Shown here: positions 44,080-54,189 of the stretch, piece after piece
How positions within the stretch are numbered: position 1 is the first letter of the stretch
Layout: every line of letters begins with the position of its first letter
NCBI GenBank assembly: GCA_030762895.1
Contig: CM061063.1
Location: 69,437,836 to 69,501,835, forward strand
From: Sophora flavescens
Taxonomy: Eukaryota > Streptophyta > Magnoliopsida > Fabales > Fabaceae
Length of the DNA: 64,000 nucleotides
Reading direction: 5' to 3'
The notes under the pieces: model-generated
The model's database searches: none
The model's input: only the letters and a program-made list of their open reading frames with translations
What the model was told of the DNA's origin: nothing
Made by a program: the position numbers and the translations under genes

Positions 44080-45452
44080 TGTTGAGTCACTGGCAAGTGT
44101 ACCGAGTCGTCGCAAGTAATAAAATAAATCACGGTAAGTAATTACCGAGGTCGAACACAAGGATTGGGCTACCAATTCTACCAATTTTCAAGAAATCCAA
44201 TAAGTTTGGCCAAGTAACAGCAGTGGTTGAGAAGAGAGAGAGAATAGGATCGCAATTCAAATAACAAATCAAATAGAGGATAAAGAATTACAATCTGGAA
44301 TTAAATATCTAAGGTCACAGTTCCATCTACCCAATCATGCATAGTACCCAAGTGATGATGATTCCCTCCCTAAGTTCAATTACAATGTCAACCAGGACCC
44401 CCAAATTCTCCTAATGACACTGTCGTTCTCAATAGGACGTATTCAACGATTGAGTTAATTACTTAGTAGGTCTCATAACCCAATCATTAAACTCTATTAA
44501 ATCTAGTTCCTATAAGGTTGCACCGATCTCCTATTCACTCTCATGCAATATTCGATCAATGATCCCAATTCAAGTTCTAAACGCGAATTGCCTACTAAGC
44601 CTCATCAACGTTAACTAGTCAATCACGCATGCATATGATCAACACAATAAAAATCAGAATTGGAAAACATGAATTGAGAATAAGGAGAGAAACATACATC
44701 ACATTGAACTACACCATCATGGGTGGTTTCATTGATCCCTTAGACAAGGGGATTAGCTCCTCATGCTTGTAACAAGACACAAACAATTAGAGTTCATCCT
44801 AAATGTACAATAAGAAAATAAAATAAGGAGACGCAGCTCCAGAGAACAAGGATTCTCCAAAAAGGATCTAAAAACAAGTGGTTGACCAAAAGTTCTTTCA
44901 ATCTGCCCTAAAACAGCAATTTTTAGATTTCAGAATCTGCGCCCGCTCGCGAGGCGAGTAGCCTCTCGCGAGGCAAATTTCAGTTTTGGCTCCATCCTGA
45001 GTTTGAATACTCGCGAGGCGAGGTAGTGTTTCGCGAGGCGAGACAGAGAGGATGACATTTTTGGCACAGTCAGACCTTCAGACTCGCGAGGCGAGATGGT
45101 GATTCGCGGGGCGAGACAGAGAGGGTGACATTTGCTGTTCAGGCTGGTCTTCAGGCTCGCGAGGCGAGCTCCTGTTTCGCGAGGCGAAACCTTCAGAATT
45201 GGTTTTCACTATTTTCTTCGTTTTCCTTGACTCTAAGAGCTTCACTTTTAACCTGAAACAATCAAAAGAAAACGAAAAGCGTAATTCTACTCAAAATAGA
45301 CTAAAAACTACTAAAAATGTATAAAACGAGTCAAAGTCTAACTTAGGAACAAAACAAGGCCAATTTGGGAGATTAGCGAGGGTGACTCGCCCAATTAGGC
45401 ACAAAATATACCCCTTTTCTAGCTGGAAACTAGATGAGCCAGAGGCTTATCA
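44080..45452 (-). repeat. 5' LTR of element C
   Basis: 1,373 bp. It retains the full TCGCGAGGCGA array (44943-45190). The TATA box seen in the other C LTRs (TATAAAT) reads CTAAAAATT here (about 44920-44928), so this promoter copy looks weakened. Other differences from the 3' LTR are scattered. Confidence 0.92.
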
Positions 45453-45457
45453 ACTAG

Positions 45458-46119
45458 CAGCATCTAAAATATTTATGTCCATTGGCAGCAATCCCTCATA
45501 AAAGTACTGAATAAGTAGTTGCTCAGAAATCAGGTGCTGAGGACAACTGGATACCAACTTCTTGAATCTCTCCCAATACTCGGCCAATGACTCATTGCCT
45601 TGTCTAATGCCACATATTTCCTTCCTGATTGATGCAGCTCTGGAAGCAGGGAAGTATCTCTCTAGGAAGACCTTCTTCAAATCATTTCAGGTTGTAACAG
45701 AATTCGGTTCAAGGTAGTACAACCAATCCTTCGCAGCACCTTGAAGTGAGAATGGGAAGGCTCTCAGCATGATATGATCTTCTGTTATTTCCTTCTGGTC
45801 TCAAGGGTGTAGAGCAGACAACCTGGAATTCCTTCAGATGTTTATGTGGATCCTCACCTGCAAGACCACTAAACCTTGGCAACAAGTGTATCAAACCAGA
45901 TTTTAATTCAAAGGGAGCAACAACATCAGCATATTCAATACATAACCCATTATAATTAACATCAGGGGCAGCAAGCTGTCTTAATGTTCTTTGATCAGCC
46001 ATGTTATCAAGTGCAGGTGCAGAATTAGAATTACTACTGGTTGGTGAACTAGTGCTAGCCTGAATTGCTCTACGGCGTGTGTGCAGTGTTCTCTCAATTT
46101 CAGGATCAAATTCAAACAA
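45458..46119 (-). pseudogene. gag: Athila gag, N-terminal portion (element B)
   Basis: Starts MFEFDPEIERTLHTRRRAIQ at 46119 (minus), the only family copy here with an ATG at this point; A and its duplicate have TTG. It keeps CAG glutamine codons where A has TAG and TAA. The gag core is present (EYADVVAPFELKSGLIHLLP, FLERYFPASRAASIRKEICG, ESLAEYWERFKKLVSSCPQH). A frameshift near 45790 (after LRPEG) and a break near 45690 disable it. Interrupted by C at 45457. Confidence 0.85.
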
Positions 46120-46196
46120 TTCAGAACACCCAGACCTAGTAGCCAGAACTAATTCAGCAGAAAATCAAAAATAAAATGCAAGAATAACAACCAGAG

Positions 46197-46214
46197 TCCC
46201 GAGCAACGGCGCCA
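46197..46214 (-). other. primer binding site of B (Asp-tRNA type)
   Basis: On the minus strand TGGCGCCGTTGCTCGGGA, four bases after the 5' LTR end at 46219. The TGGCGCCGTTG core matches A and C. Confidence 0.88.
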
Positions 46215-46218
46215 ATTT

Positions 46219-47503
46219 TGACACGCTGTCGCACACGGGTCAAAAAGCGAGTGGTTTGTAAAAACTGTAGTCAGGGAGCGACAACTCGAGTATCGTCTCA
46301 CAAGGACTCTTGGATTGTTATTCGCAGAAAAATCAGTTTTGGGGGGGTGTTTTTCAGATTGAGAGATTCAATAAAAAGAACGATGCAATTAAGAAATAAG
46401 TGAATATCAATGATCAAAACGATTAATCTACTGTTCTCAGTTTCCCACTATCATCGATTCATATAATTCCCATGCCCTAAGCGGATTCTAATCCCTTTTC
46501 GATTGTAGCAACAATTAACAAGCGAAATTGGCACTACACGATATATGTTCCCCATTCCCGAATTAAGCAAACGGGTTAAAGCACTCGTGAATTAAGCAAA
46601 CACGATTGAACACACGCGAATTAAGCAAACGTGATTAGATATAGGAACATAAAATCATCGAAACAAATCAATACCTATTCTATATAATCCTGAATTAAGC
46701 AAACAGAACATACAGCATAGTATTGAATGGAAGAAGCACAATAATCCGGGAATTACAGAATCTCAAGTGTCGGCGGAACCCGATTACAGCAGATTAATCC
46801 AAGGGAATTAGTTCTCCATCACATAAATGACAATAACCTAAAAGTATAGTATAAACAGCGAAAACAGGATGATTTTGTGTCTTCTGCGTTCCTATTTATA
46901 AAGAGGCCGCGCGTCACAGCCTTGATGGCCGTCACGGCCAGGCCGTGACTGCTTCTGTCAAGGGCGCGCATTCAAATTCTGGTCCGTCACGGCCGTGATG
47001 CCTATCACGTCTAGGCCGTGATCTCTTCTGACTTTGGGTGCTCATCTGTCATGGCCGTGACCTCCATCACGGCTGGGCCGTGATCAACTCTGACTTTCTG
47101 GGTCTTCTCATCACGCCCATGATGTGTGTCACGCCTGGGCCGTGATGCTTTCTGACTTTCATGATCTCCTCATCACGCCCGTGATATGTGTCACGGCTGG
47201 GTCGTGATCCTTTCTGTCTTCCATGGGTAGCTCATCACATCCGTGACCAGTGTCACGGCCTGGGCGTGATGGCCTCTACTTCAGGTGTTCTTCCCTTCTT
47301 GCTTTTCCTATCAACCTGAAAACATGAAATAGCAGTAAGTGCTTTATTTGACTCAAAATCAACTAAAATACCCTAAAACTACTTAAGAGACTCAAAATGT
47401 TGCTTGAGGACAATTACATCAAAATTTGGGTGAAATCGAGATTAAACTCGAATAAAACCTATGGTCTTACTAGTTAAAAACTAGTCGAGCCAGAGGCTGA
47501 TCA
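46219..47503 (-). repeat. 5' LTR of element B
   Basis: 1,285 bp, minus orientation. TATAAATA at 46893-46900 (minus) and palindrome array at about 46908-47280. It lies head to head with the A 3' LTR, 460 bp away, making a large inverted repeat. Confidence 0.92.
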
Positions 47504-47508
47504 CCAGG

Positions 47509-47963
47509 CCCCACTACAACCTTTAAAAGACCTTTTGATGTTGCATGCATGTTTTCGTGGGAACCTTGTTTGAGATGAAAATCAAATTCATGGGAAGTGC
47601 TCTTGAAATGTGAACTTGAGTGAAAAATTCATAGCCTAGACAAACTGAGCGAATGAGTGAAACATCCAATGCCCTTGTGAGGATGGCGATTGTTTGAATT
47701 TGGTGATCTCCCTTTTGTGTGTAACTTGGATCTTCAACTTAGATTAATGATTGCATGAATGATGTAATTCTCAATGTTTTAAAGTAGATGAATGTGGGGG
47801 TTACATTGTTGCAGAAGGGGGGGAAACGTTGAAGAGAAATTGTTTTGTTGTAATTGCATGGAATTTGTGTGAAATAGATTAAATCTTTTAAGCTTGCCAA
47901 GTTTGAGTCCTTTTTGAGTTTTAGTTTGCTTGGGGACAAGCAAAGTTTAAGTTTGGGGTATTT
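47509..47963 (+). other. 3' untranslated region of A, second part, with PPT
   Basis: Continuation of the A 3' region after B. It ends in AAGTTTAAGTTTGGGGTATTTT (47942-47963), the polypurine tract directly before the 3' LTR. The middle holds GGTTACATTGTTGCAGAAGG-type sequence also seen reversed in the B and C 3' regions. No ORF of note. Confidence 0.8.
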
Positions 47964-49304
47964 TGATCAGCCTCTGGCTCACCTAGTTTTTAAGTAGTAA
48001 GACCATAGGTTTTATTCGAGTTTAATCTCGATTTCGCCCAAAATTTGATGTAATTGTCCTCAAGCAACATTTTGAGTCTCTTAAGTAGTTTTAGGGTATT
48101 TTAGTTGATTTTGAGTCAAATAAATCACTTACTTCTATTTCATGTTTTTAGGATAATAAGAAGACCAAAAAGGGAAGGACACCTGAAGCAGAAGCCATCA
48201 CGCCCAGGCCGTGACACTAGTCACGGCCGTGATGAGCTACCCATGGAAGACAGAAGGGATCACGGCTCAGTCGTGATACACATCACGGGCGTGATGAGAA
48301 AATCATGAAAGTCAGAAAGCATCATGGCCCAGGCGTGACACCCATCACGGGCGTGCTGGGTAGTCTCCAAAGATCAGAAAGTATCACGGCCCAGCCATGA
48401 TACCCATCACGGGCGTGATGAGAAGACACAGGAAGTCAGAATTGATCGTGGCCCTGCCGTGATGAAGGTCACGGCCGTGACAGATCAGCACCCATGGACA
48501 GAAGCCATCACGGCCGTGACGAACCAGAATTTGAATGCGTGCCCTTGGCAGAATTGGTCACGGCCTGGCCGTGGCGGCCATCACGGCCATGATGCGCAGC
48601 CTCTTTATAAAACAGGAGCACAGCAGACACAAAAGACATCCAATTTTCACAGTTTTACATAAATTTTCTAGGTTTTGTTATACCCTTGATGGAGAACTAA
48701 TTCCCTTGGGTTAATCTGCTGTAATCGGGTTCCACCGACACTTGAGATTCTGTAATTCCCGGATTAATTTGCTTCTTCCTTTCAATACTATCCTGTACAT
48801 TATGTTTGCTTAATTCAGGATTATATAGAATAGGTATTGATTTGTTTCGATGATTTTATGTTCCTATATCTAATCGTGTTTTCTTAATTCGCGTGTGTTC
48901 AATCGTGTTTGCTTAATTCACGAGTGCTTGAACCCGTTTGCTTAATTCGGGAATTGGGAACATATATCGTGTAGTGCCAATTTCGCTTGCTAATTGTCGC
49001 TACAATCGAAATGGGATTAGAATCCGCTTAGGGCATGGGAATTATATGAATCGATGATAGTGGGAAACCGAGAATAGTAGATTAATCGTTTTGATCGTTG
49101 ATATTCACTTATTTCTTAGTTGCCTCGTTCTTTTAATTGAATCTCTCAACCTGAAACCCCTCCCCCCACCCCCTACCCCCCCAAAACTGATTTTTCTGAG
49201 AATAACAATCCAAGAGTCCTTGTGAGACGATACTCGAGTTGTCGCTCCCTGACTACAGTTTTTACAAACCACTCGCTTTTTGACCCGTGTGCGACAGCGT
49301 GTCC
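47964..49304 (+). repeat. 3' LTR of element A
   Basis: 1,341 bp, TGATCAGCC to GCGTGTCC; the last base is C where the 5' LTR has A. TATA at 48606-48612. It lacks part of one palindrome unit near 48500 and has a longer C-run near 49158-49182 than the 5' LTR. Confidence 0.92.
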
Positions 49305-49309
49305 GAGAC

Positions 49310-50447
49310 TGACCCCAATAGGAAAAATCTTCCTACTATACCTGAGAGAAGGGAAAGATCATCTAAGCATATTCCCATGATCATGCCAAGGGACACAAAA
49401 TGGGTGTCCTTTGAGCATTCCAGAATCTATGGGAGGGTTGCTGACTTGTTTCTAGATCAGCTCTACTATGATATGCTAAAGTGGATGTTCAGTCAAATCA
49501 AAGCTGATAGAGCTGCAAATTTTGTCCCTCCATCCTGGCTGAGGCATTATGAAGCAACCAGGATTGGAATCAAGCCCTACAGGATCTGTCCGAGATTACC
49601 AATGCTGGATCTTAATATGGACAAGGACTTTAAGAACAGAAGATTCAAGGGAGTAATGCCTGAAGCTGAGTTAGCATTGCTTGATCTTGATCAAAAGACC
49701 TTTGACTACTCAATGTTGGATTTCCTTCTAAATACTGAATCCATTGAGTTGATCAATGAGCACAGAGCTGCTGACTTCTGGAAGTCTCACATAATACACT
49801 GCACCAGAGAGGCATCTTCCTCTGGTTTGTGTGAAGAAGAAAAGGAGGATATTCCTAAAGTCAGAGGAAAGTTTGGTCTCTCACACTTTAGATATATGAT
49901 CTATAAAGACCTCTGGGGACTTCCAATTAACAGTAGGAATGTGGAATTTATCTACCCTATTAAATGGGCAAAGGATATCACAGTAAAACTCAAACCTACT
50001 CCAAAGCTTATCACAGATGAACTTGTTGCTGAAGAAAATGGTCAAATTGTCATTGCTGATAATTTAGAAGATATTGCTGAATCATGCCACCAACAGAGCT
50101 CATCAGAAAGGCAATCTTCTCAACCTTTAGCACTGGTTGTAATGCACCCTGAATATCAGTCAAGAACTCTAAGCACTTTTCAAGAGTCTGCAGAAAGCTC
50201 AAGGCAACAGACTCTGCCATCTAATATTGAAGAAGTTCTAGGAAAACTGGTTGATGAAAAGGTTGGCAAGTTAGTTGATGAAAAGGTTGACAAGATAGCT
50301 GAAAAGATCAAGGAGGATGTCCATAAGCAAGTTCAAACTTCAATGGCTCCAACCTTAGAGGTTGTGAATAAAATGATTGAATTCCTCATGGACTTCAAGA
50401 AGAGTCAAACTCAGAACCCTCCTCCTCCACCACCTCCTTCTGCTTAG
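49310..50447 (+). pseudogene. extra ORF downstream of pol in D, C-terminal portion
   Basis: Continuation of the D ORF after the A insertion; about 380 open codons to a TAG at 50445-50447. A helix-rich globular-looking region (FEHSRIYGRVADLFLDQLYY, FVPPSWLRHYEATRIGIKPY, FGLSHFRYMIYKDLWGLPIN) is followed by a serine/glutamine-rich linker, a coiled coil with a GKLVDEKV repeat, and a terminal proline run (PPPPPPPSA). No transmembrane segment is apparent. The ATG at 49287 belongs to the A LTR. The function is unknown; extra ORFs in this position are often labelled envelope-like, but nothing here shows a membrane protein. Confidence 0.8.
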
Positions 50448-50844
50448 CCTTTATTTTTTTTCTTCTTCTTTTCTTAATCTTTACTATCTTTTGTACTAGC
50501 AATGATGATCCTCTCCTTTTACCTTTTTGGCTGATGACAAAAAGGGGGAGAAAGGAAAGAAAAAGAATTATATATATCAAGTCTGTTTTTGAAAAGCTCT
50601 TATGTGTTTGCATTTGCATGTTCTCTTCTACTTGATAAATTGCTCTGATATACTTATGTTTACTTATTTGCTTTGATATCTGCTGCTCTTATACTTATGT
50701 TAATATAGATTCTAAGAATGATAAGCGGTTGCACCTATCTATTAGCTTATAAGTTTGCTTAAATATTTGAATGCTTTGTCTTAGGGGGAGCCCTGCAAGC
50801 TCTCTTAGACTTTGTTTTTCAAATTTAATTAGTTTTGACACATC
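50448..50844 (+). other. 3' untranslated region of D with an internal purine tract
   Basis: Pyrimidine-rich start, then GATGACAAAAAGGGGGAGAA (about 50533-50553), almost identical in core to the true PPT 300 bp downstream. It may be a duplicated PPT. Otherwise AT-rich, no ORF. Confidence 0.7.
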
Positions 50845-50858
50845 AAAAAGGGGGAGAT
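50845..50858 (+). other. polypurine tract of D
   Basis: AAAAAGGGGGAGAT immediately before the LTR start TGTTGAAACC at 50859. It matches the E tract, showing that the two copia families are related. Confidence 0.88.
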
Positions 50859-51947
50859 TGTTGAAACCAAAGTGGTTTTGGATTTAATAATCTCTAAGTT
50901 TTAATGCTAACAAAAGGATTAAATTTTCTTGGCAAAATGTTAGTTGAGATCTAACATGTGCTTTCAGTAATGCAGGAACACTTTAATAAGTAAAATAAAC
51001 TTGGGATAAGTTCAAATAGAAAAATACGCGTCCAACCCTGTAGACAGGCTGCTCAAATACTTTAGTAAAGTTGCTTAGTCATTTAATAAAGTAGATTGGT
51101 TTTCTTAAGTAGACGAGGCACTAAATATTTACTAGATAAATACCTAAATAAATTGTTAGGTACAGCAAGTCCAAAGACTTGAAAATAAGCACGTCCATCT
51201 TGCCACGTAAGCAGAGTGAAGTAATTAGTTGAAGAAAATGAAGTAAACACAAAGTAATCTAGTAGACGAGCTTTAACCGCCACATCACTAGACGGAGATA
51301 TAACTCATTAAGGAATAGCAAGTCCGAAGACTTGATAGATAAGAGGATATGCAACATCATCAGACGAGGAAAGTAAAATATAGAACAGATTTGGACTCTC
51401 ATATGAATGAGTAGACAGAGTTTTTTTTTAGACGAGCTCCATCTTTGAATGAATTAATAGCAATCTGAATCTCTTATATTTATTTCAAATGATTGATATT
51501 TATTTCATTAGAATATTTGTTCTTCATATTTGTTTTATCTGCTTTAATGTTTCACCTTGTTGTAAAAGAAACATAGTACAATCAAGAAATGCAAAAAGCA
51601 GAATCGTACAAAGAAGATACTGCAAAACGATCTGTACAATGACAACTCTATGACTGAAAAAGCTGGATTATACAAAAAAGAGGAACAACAAGTGCTCAAG
51701 CTGCAATACTCAGAGGAATGAACCTCCAAATTCATGCTACCTCGATAACCAAGAGTACTATTCAGCATTGCTACAATCAAGCTATCAGTCACAATGGATA
51801 TCATGCATTGAATGCTATCTCTAAACGGGATTATTCAAAGTTACCGTTGAAGAAATACAAGTGAAGAAGAAGGTCACTATAAATTGAAGTTACCGTTGAA
51901 GAAATAGCGTTGAAGTTACCGTTGTAGGAAATAATAAACCTTTGCAT
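50859..51947 (+). repeat. 3' LTR of copia D (right end uncertain)
   Basis: Starts TGTTGAAACC after the PPT. It shares AGACGAGCTCCAT and GCCACGTCA-like modules with the E LTR. A TATA-like CACTATAAATTG is at about 51876, followed by three AAGTTACCGTTG repeats (51838-51921). The sequence TTTGCA at about 51942-51947 would give a CA end directly against the next LTR, but no partner LTR is in the window to prove it. Confidence 0.65.
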
Positions 51948-53044
51948 GAGTTTGGACATTGGGCACTAAAAACTTGAACTTAAAGAAGAAGTCTACTATA
52001 ATTTTACCATGCGATGCAACCCATTTGAGAGGAAAGCTTGCTAATGACGTGGGGACCTTGCTAAATGTAAATCCAGATTCATTGTGAATTGGAATTTCAA
52101 ATGGAACATGAGAAAGCTCCTGAAGGTTTAGTAATTGTGATAATAAAAGGAATAAAAAAGTAACGTAAGGAAATAAAGAGGAAGGCAGCGTGAATGGTCT
52201 TGGGGGAAAAAATAACATACAAGGAGAGCGGCGCACTGAACAGAAAAATGTGCACAACCGCAAGAAGAGAGGAATAGGAATTTCAGAGAGAGTTGAAGCT
52301 GGAAATTAGAGACTCAAGATGGCCTCCTTGTCTTCATCTTCTTCATTTGGTTTTTCCTTTTTAATTATGTCTAGCTAATTTTCTGTTTTTAGAGGTAGAT
52401 GGAACTGCTTAGATAACTTGTTTTGATTCTGGATAATTACTTGCTCTGGTTTGTTTAATTTCAAGAGTTTATTCACTGTTTTCATGTTTATCTACTGTAT
52501 GAATTTTGCAATTGGGAAATTCGGACTCATGGTTGCTGTTTGTGAATAAACGATTTACACGTGTTACTTAGGAATAAGAACTCAATCAAGTTAACTTTTT
52601 TTTTTAGTTGAAATCATTCTTAATGCTTCTGCTAATTATCTAATACTCAAGGAATTGAATTTGTAATTTAGACAGAAAGATTTTCCACCAGAGGAATTAG
52701 GGGATAAATTACAAAACTCGGTTTCTTGAAATTGGATAAACTGTTCAAGTTATTTTCCAGGATTGAACAAGTAGGAAAGGCATGGAAATCGATCCTCTAA
52801 CAATTTCTTCTTTGATTGTTAAAAGCCAATTATTCTATTGCTTAATTTTCTCATTTGAAAAATAACAATTTTTTTTTGTTCTTTGTTAAGTTTATGTTCT
52901 TAGTTATTGGCGAAAGCCAATTTCAAACCATTCGGTCGCTCAAACGAAGTTGAGTTGGTACATTAGTAGTTAACGGTTCAATCCCTGAGGATGATATTTT
53001 ATTACTACAAAGCGATTTGGTGCACTTGCCAATTTTCCTTAACA
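51948..53044 (+). repeat. Tat/Athila-type LTR, probably solo or truncated
   Basis: The right end is clear: GGTGCACTTGCCAATTTTCCTTAACA at about 53019-53044, the kind of end that precedes an Asp PBS in this group, but here followed by integrase sequence with no PBS. The body has ATTATGTCTAGCTAATTTTC and AGGAATTGAATTTGTAATTT phrases common in such LTRs. The left boundary is a guess. Confidence 0.55.
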
Positions 53045-54137
53045 AGGGTCCAATGAATTTAAGAGTGGGCTTTCTGGATTGAATTACCCTGCCAATCCCA
53101 GTCGTAGGCGTGACTCTCAAGAGCACATGTTCCCCTTCCTCAAACTCAAAAGGTCGTCTTCTCTTGTCAGCATTACTTTTCTGTCGACTCTAAGTTGTCC
53201 GCATTTTCTCCTGAATCATCTTCACCTTTTTTGTTGTCTGTTGCACGATTTCTGGTCCCAATAATAAACTCTCACCATCCCGGTACCAACATAGTGGTGT
53301 TCTACACTGTCGGTCATATAAAGATTCATAGGGTGCCATTCCTATGCTTGAGTGGAAACTGTTGTTATAAGTGAACTCTATCAGCGGTTGGAATTCATCC
53401 CAATTCCCAGTATTTTCCAACACACAAGCTCTCAATAAGTCCTCGAGTGATTGGATCATCCTCTCAGATTGTCCATCTGTTTGTGGATGATAGGCAAAAC
53501 TCAATATGCGTTTCATTTCTAGTGATTCTTGCAGACTTTGCCAAAACCTTGATGTAAACCTCGGATCACGATCCGAAATGATACTCGAAGGTATACCATG
53601 TAATCTGACAATTTCATCAATGTACAATTGAGCTAATCTTTCCATCGAAAACTTCATATTGAAAGGTAAAAAGTGAGCTGACTTGGTCAGTTGATCCACT
53701 ATTACCCATATAGCCTCATGCCCTTTTCGAGTCCTTGGTAAACTGGTTACAAAATCCATTGAGATACCATCCCATTTCCATTTTGGAATGTCTAAAGATT
53801 GTAGCATCCCCGCTGGACTCTGATGTTCAATCTTTACCTTTTGACATACCAAACACGAAGCAACATATTCCATTACATCTCTCTTCATCCCATACCACCA
53901 ATACAATTGCTTGAGGTCTTGATACATCTTCGTGGCTCCTGGGTGTAAACTTAATTTACTCTTGTGAGCCTCTTCAAGAATCAATTTTCTAAGATCGGCA
54001 TCATCTGGCACACAAATTCTTTCACCGAATCTCAAGATTCCATCTATTCCTTCTTTGAATTCCGACATTGCTCCTTGACGCACTAGTTCCCTTTCTCCTT
54101 GTAGGTATTGATCACCTTCTTGTTTCTCTCTTACCAC
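53045..54137 (-). pseudogene. chromovirus (Tekay/Del-like) integrase fragment
   Basis: Minus strand. The HHCC zinc domain is EEAHKSKLSLHPGATKMYQD with YVASCLVCQKVK. The core has WDGISMDFVTSLPRTRKGHE (Asp), HGIPSSIISDRDPRFTSRFW (Asp) and YHPQTDGQSERMIQSLEDLL (Glu), then FHSSIGMAPYESLYDRQCRT. The single stop near 53190 is TAG where relatives have CAG; the frame continues through EEGEHVLLRVTPTTGIGRVI to LKFIGPLL, where the LTR cuts it at 53044. The chromodomain is absent. The left end in element terms (54137) is cut at the duplication junction. Confidence 0.88.
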
Positions 54138-54189
54138 TTATACCACTTACTGATGGAGTTGAGAGACATATTATCTCCGTCTGGGAGAC
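54136..54189 (+). pseudogene. duplicated scrap of the D extra ORF
   Basis: 54 bp matching 25678-25731 with one mismatch, including the GAGAC site next to the A LTR. It shows that this end of the window is a duplication of the D/A junction and not a new insertion of A. Confidence 0.85.

Larger units (their letters stand above)
37756..45452 (-). mobile_element. Athila-type element C, minus strand, nested in B
   Basis: 7.7 kb element with LTRs 37756-39109 and 44080-45452, an Asp-type PBS, gag and protease that are mostly open, and a pol reduced to the first RT residues fused to the end of integrase. It is a different family from A/B, with unrelated LTRs (TCGCGAGGCGA arrays) and diverged gag. 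A fragment of the same family is at 7873-11004. Confidence 0.92.
37751..45457. repeat. target-site duplication ACTAT/ACTAG around element C
   Basis: ACTAT at 37751-37755 and ACTAG at 45453-45457 flank the C LTRs. Element A has ACTAG at the equivalent unbroken site in its gag (rc of GCTGCTAGTGGGG), so the left copy has one substitution. Confidence 0.88.
33105..47503 (-). mobile_element. Athila-type element B, minus strand, nested in A
   Basis: Same family as A by LTR, PBS and gag, but inverted. It has LTRs at 33105-34388 and 46219-47503, gag and protease, then no RT, RNase H or integrase. It is itself interrupted by C in gag (37756-45452). Without C it is about 6.7 kb. It would depend on a relative such as A for enzymes. 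Confidence 0.92.
33100..47508. repeat. 5-bp target-site duplication CCAGG around element B
   Basis: CCAGG at 33100-33104 and 47504-47508 flank B exactly. The uninterrupted version of the site (GGGGCCTGGCT on the other strand) is visible in the 3' regions of C (about 39556-39566) and of the C fragment. Confidence 0.95.
25732..49304 (+). mobile_element. Athila-type Ty3/gypsy element A (host of nested B and C)
   Basis: Plus-strand element with 5' LTR 25732-27057, Asp-type PBS, gag, protease, RT, RNase H, integrase and a long 3' untranslated region split at 33104 by B. The remainder, PPT and 3' LTR are at 47509-49304. Without B it is about 9.2 kb. The gene order (RT-RNase H-integrase), the PBS and integrase motifs such as HPQTNGQAERSNREIK place it in the Athila branch. 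RT carries a deletion and coding regions have stops. Confidence 0.92.
25727..49309. repeat. 5-bp target-site duplication GAGAC around element A
   Basis: GAGAC at 25727-25731 and 49305-49309 flank the outer LTR ends of A. Excising A and one copy joins the two halves of the D ORF in frame, confirming one insertion event. Confidence 0.93.

Noticed and set aside
49287..49309. ATG at 49287 as the start of a new host gene
   Set aside because: It lies in the A 3' LTR; downstream sequence is the continuation of the D ORF across the GAGAC duplication.
51916..52263. 115-codon minus-strand ORF rich in Phe/Leu/Pro
   Set aside because: It spans LTR sequence, reads antisense to purine-rich DNA and has no domain.
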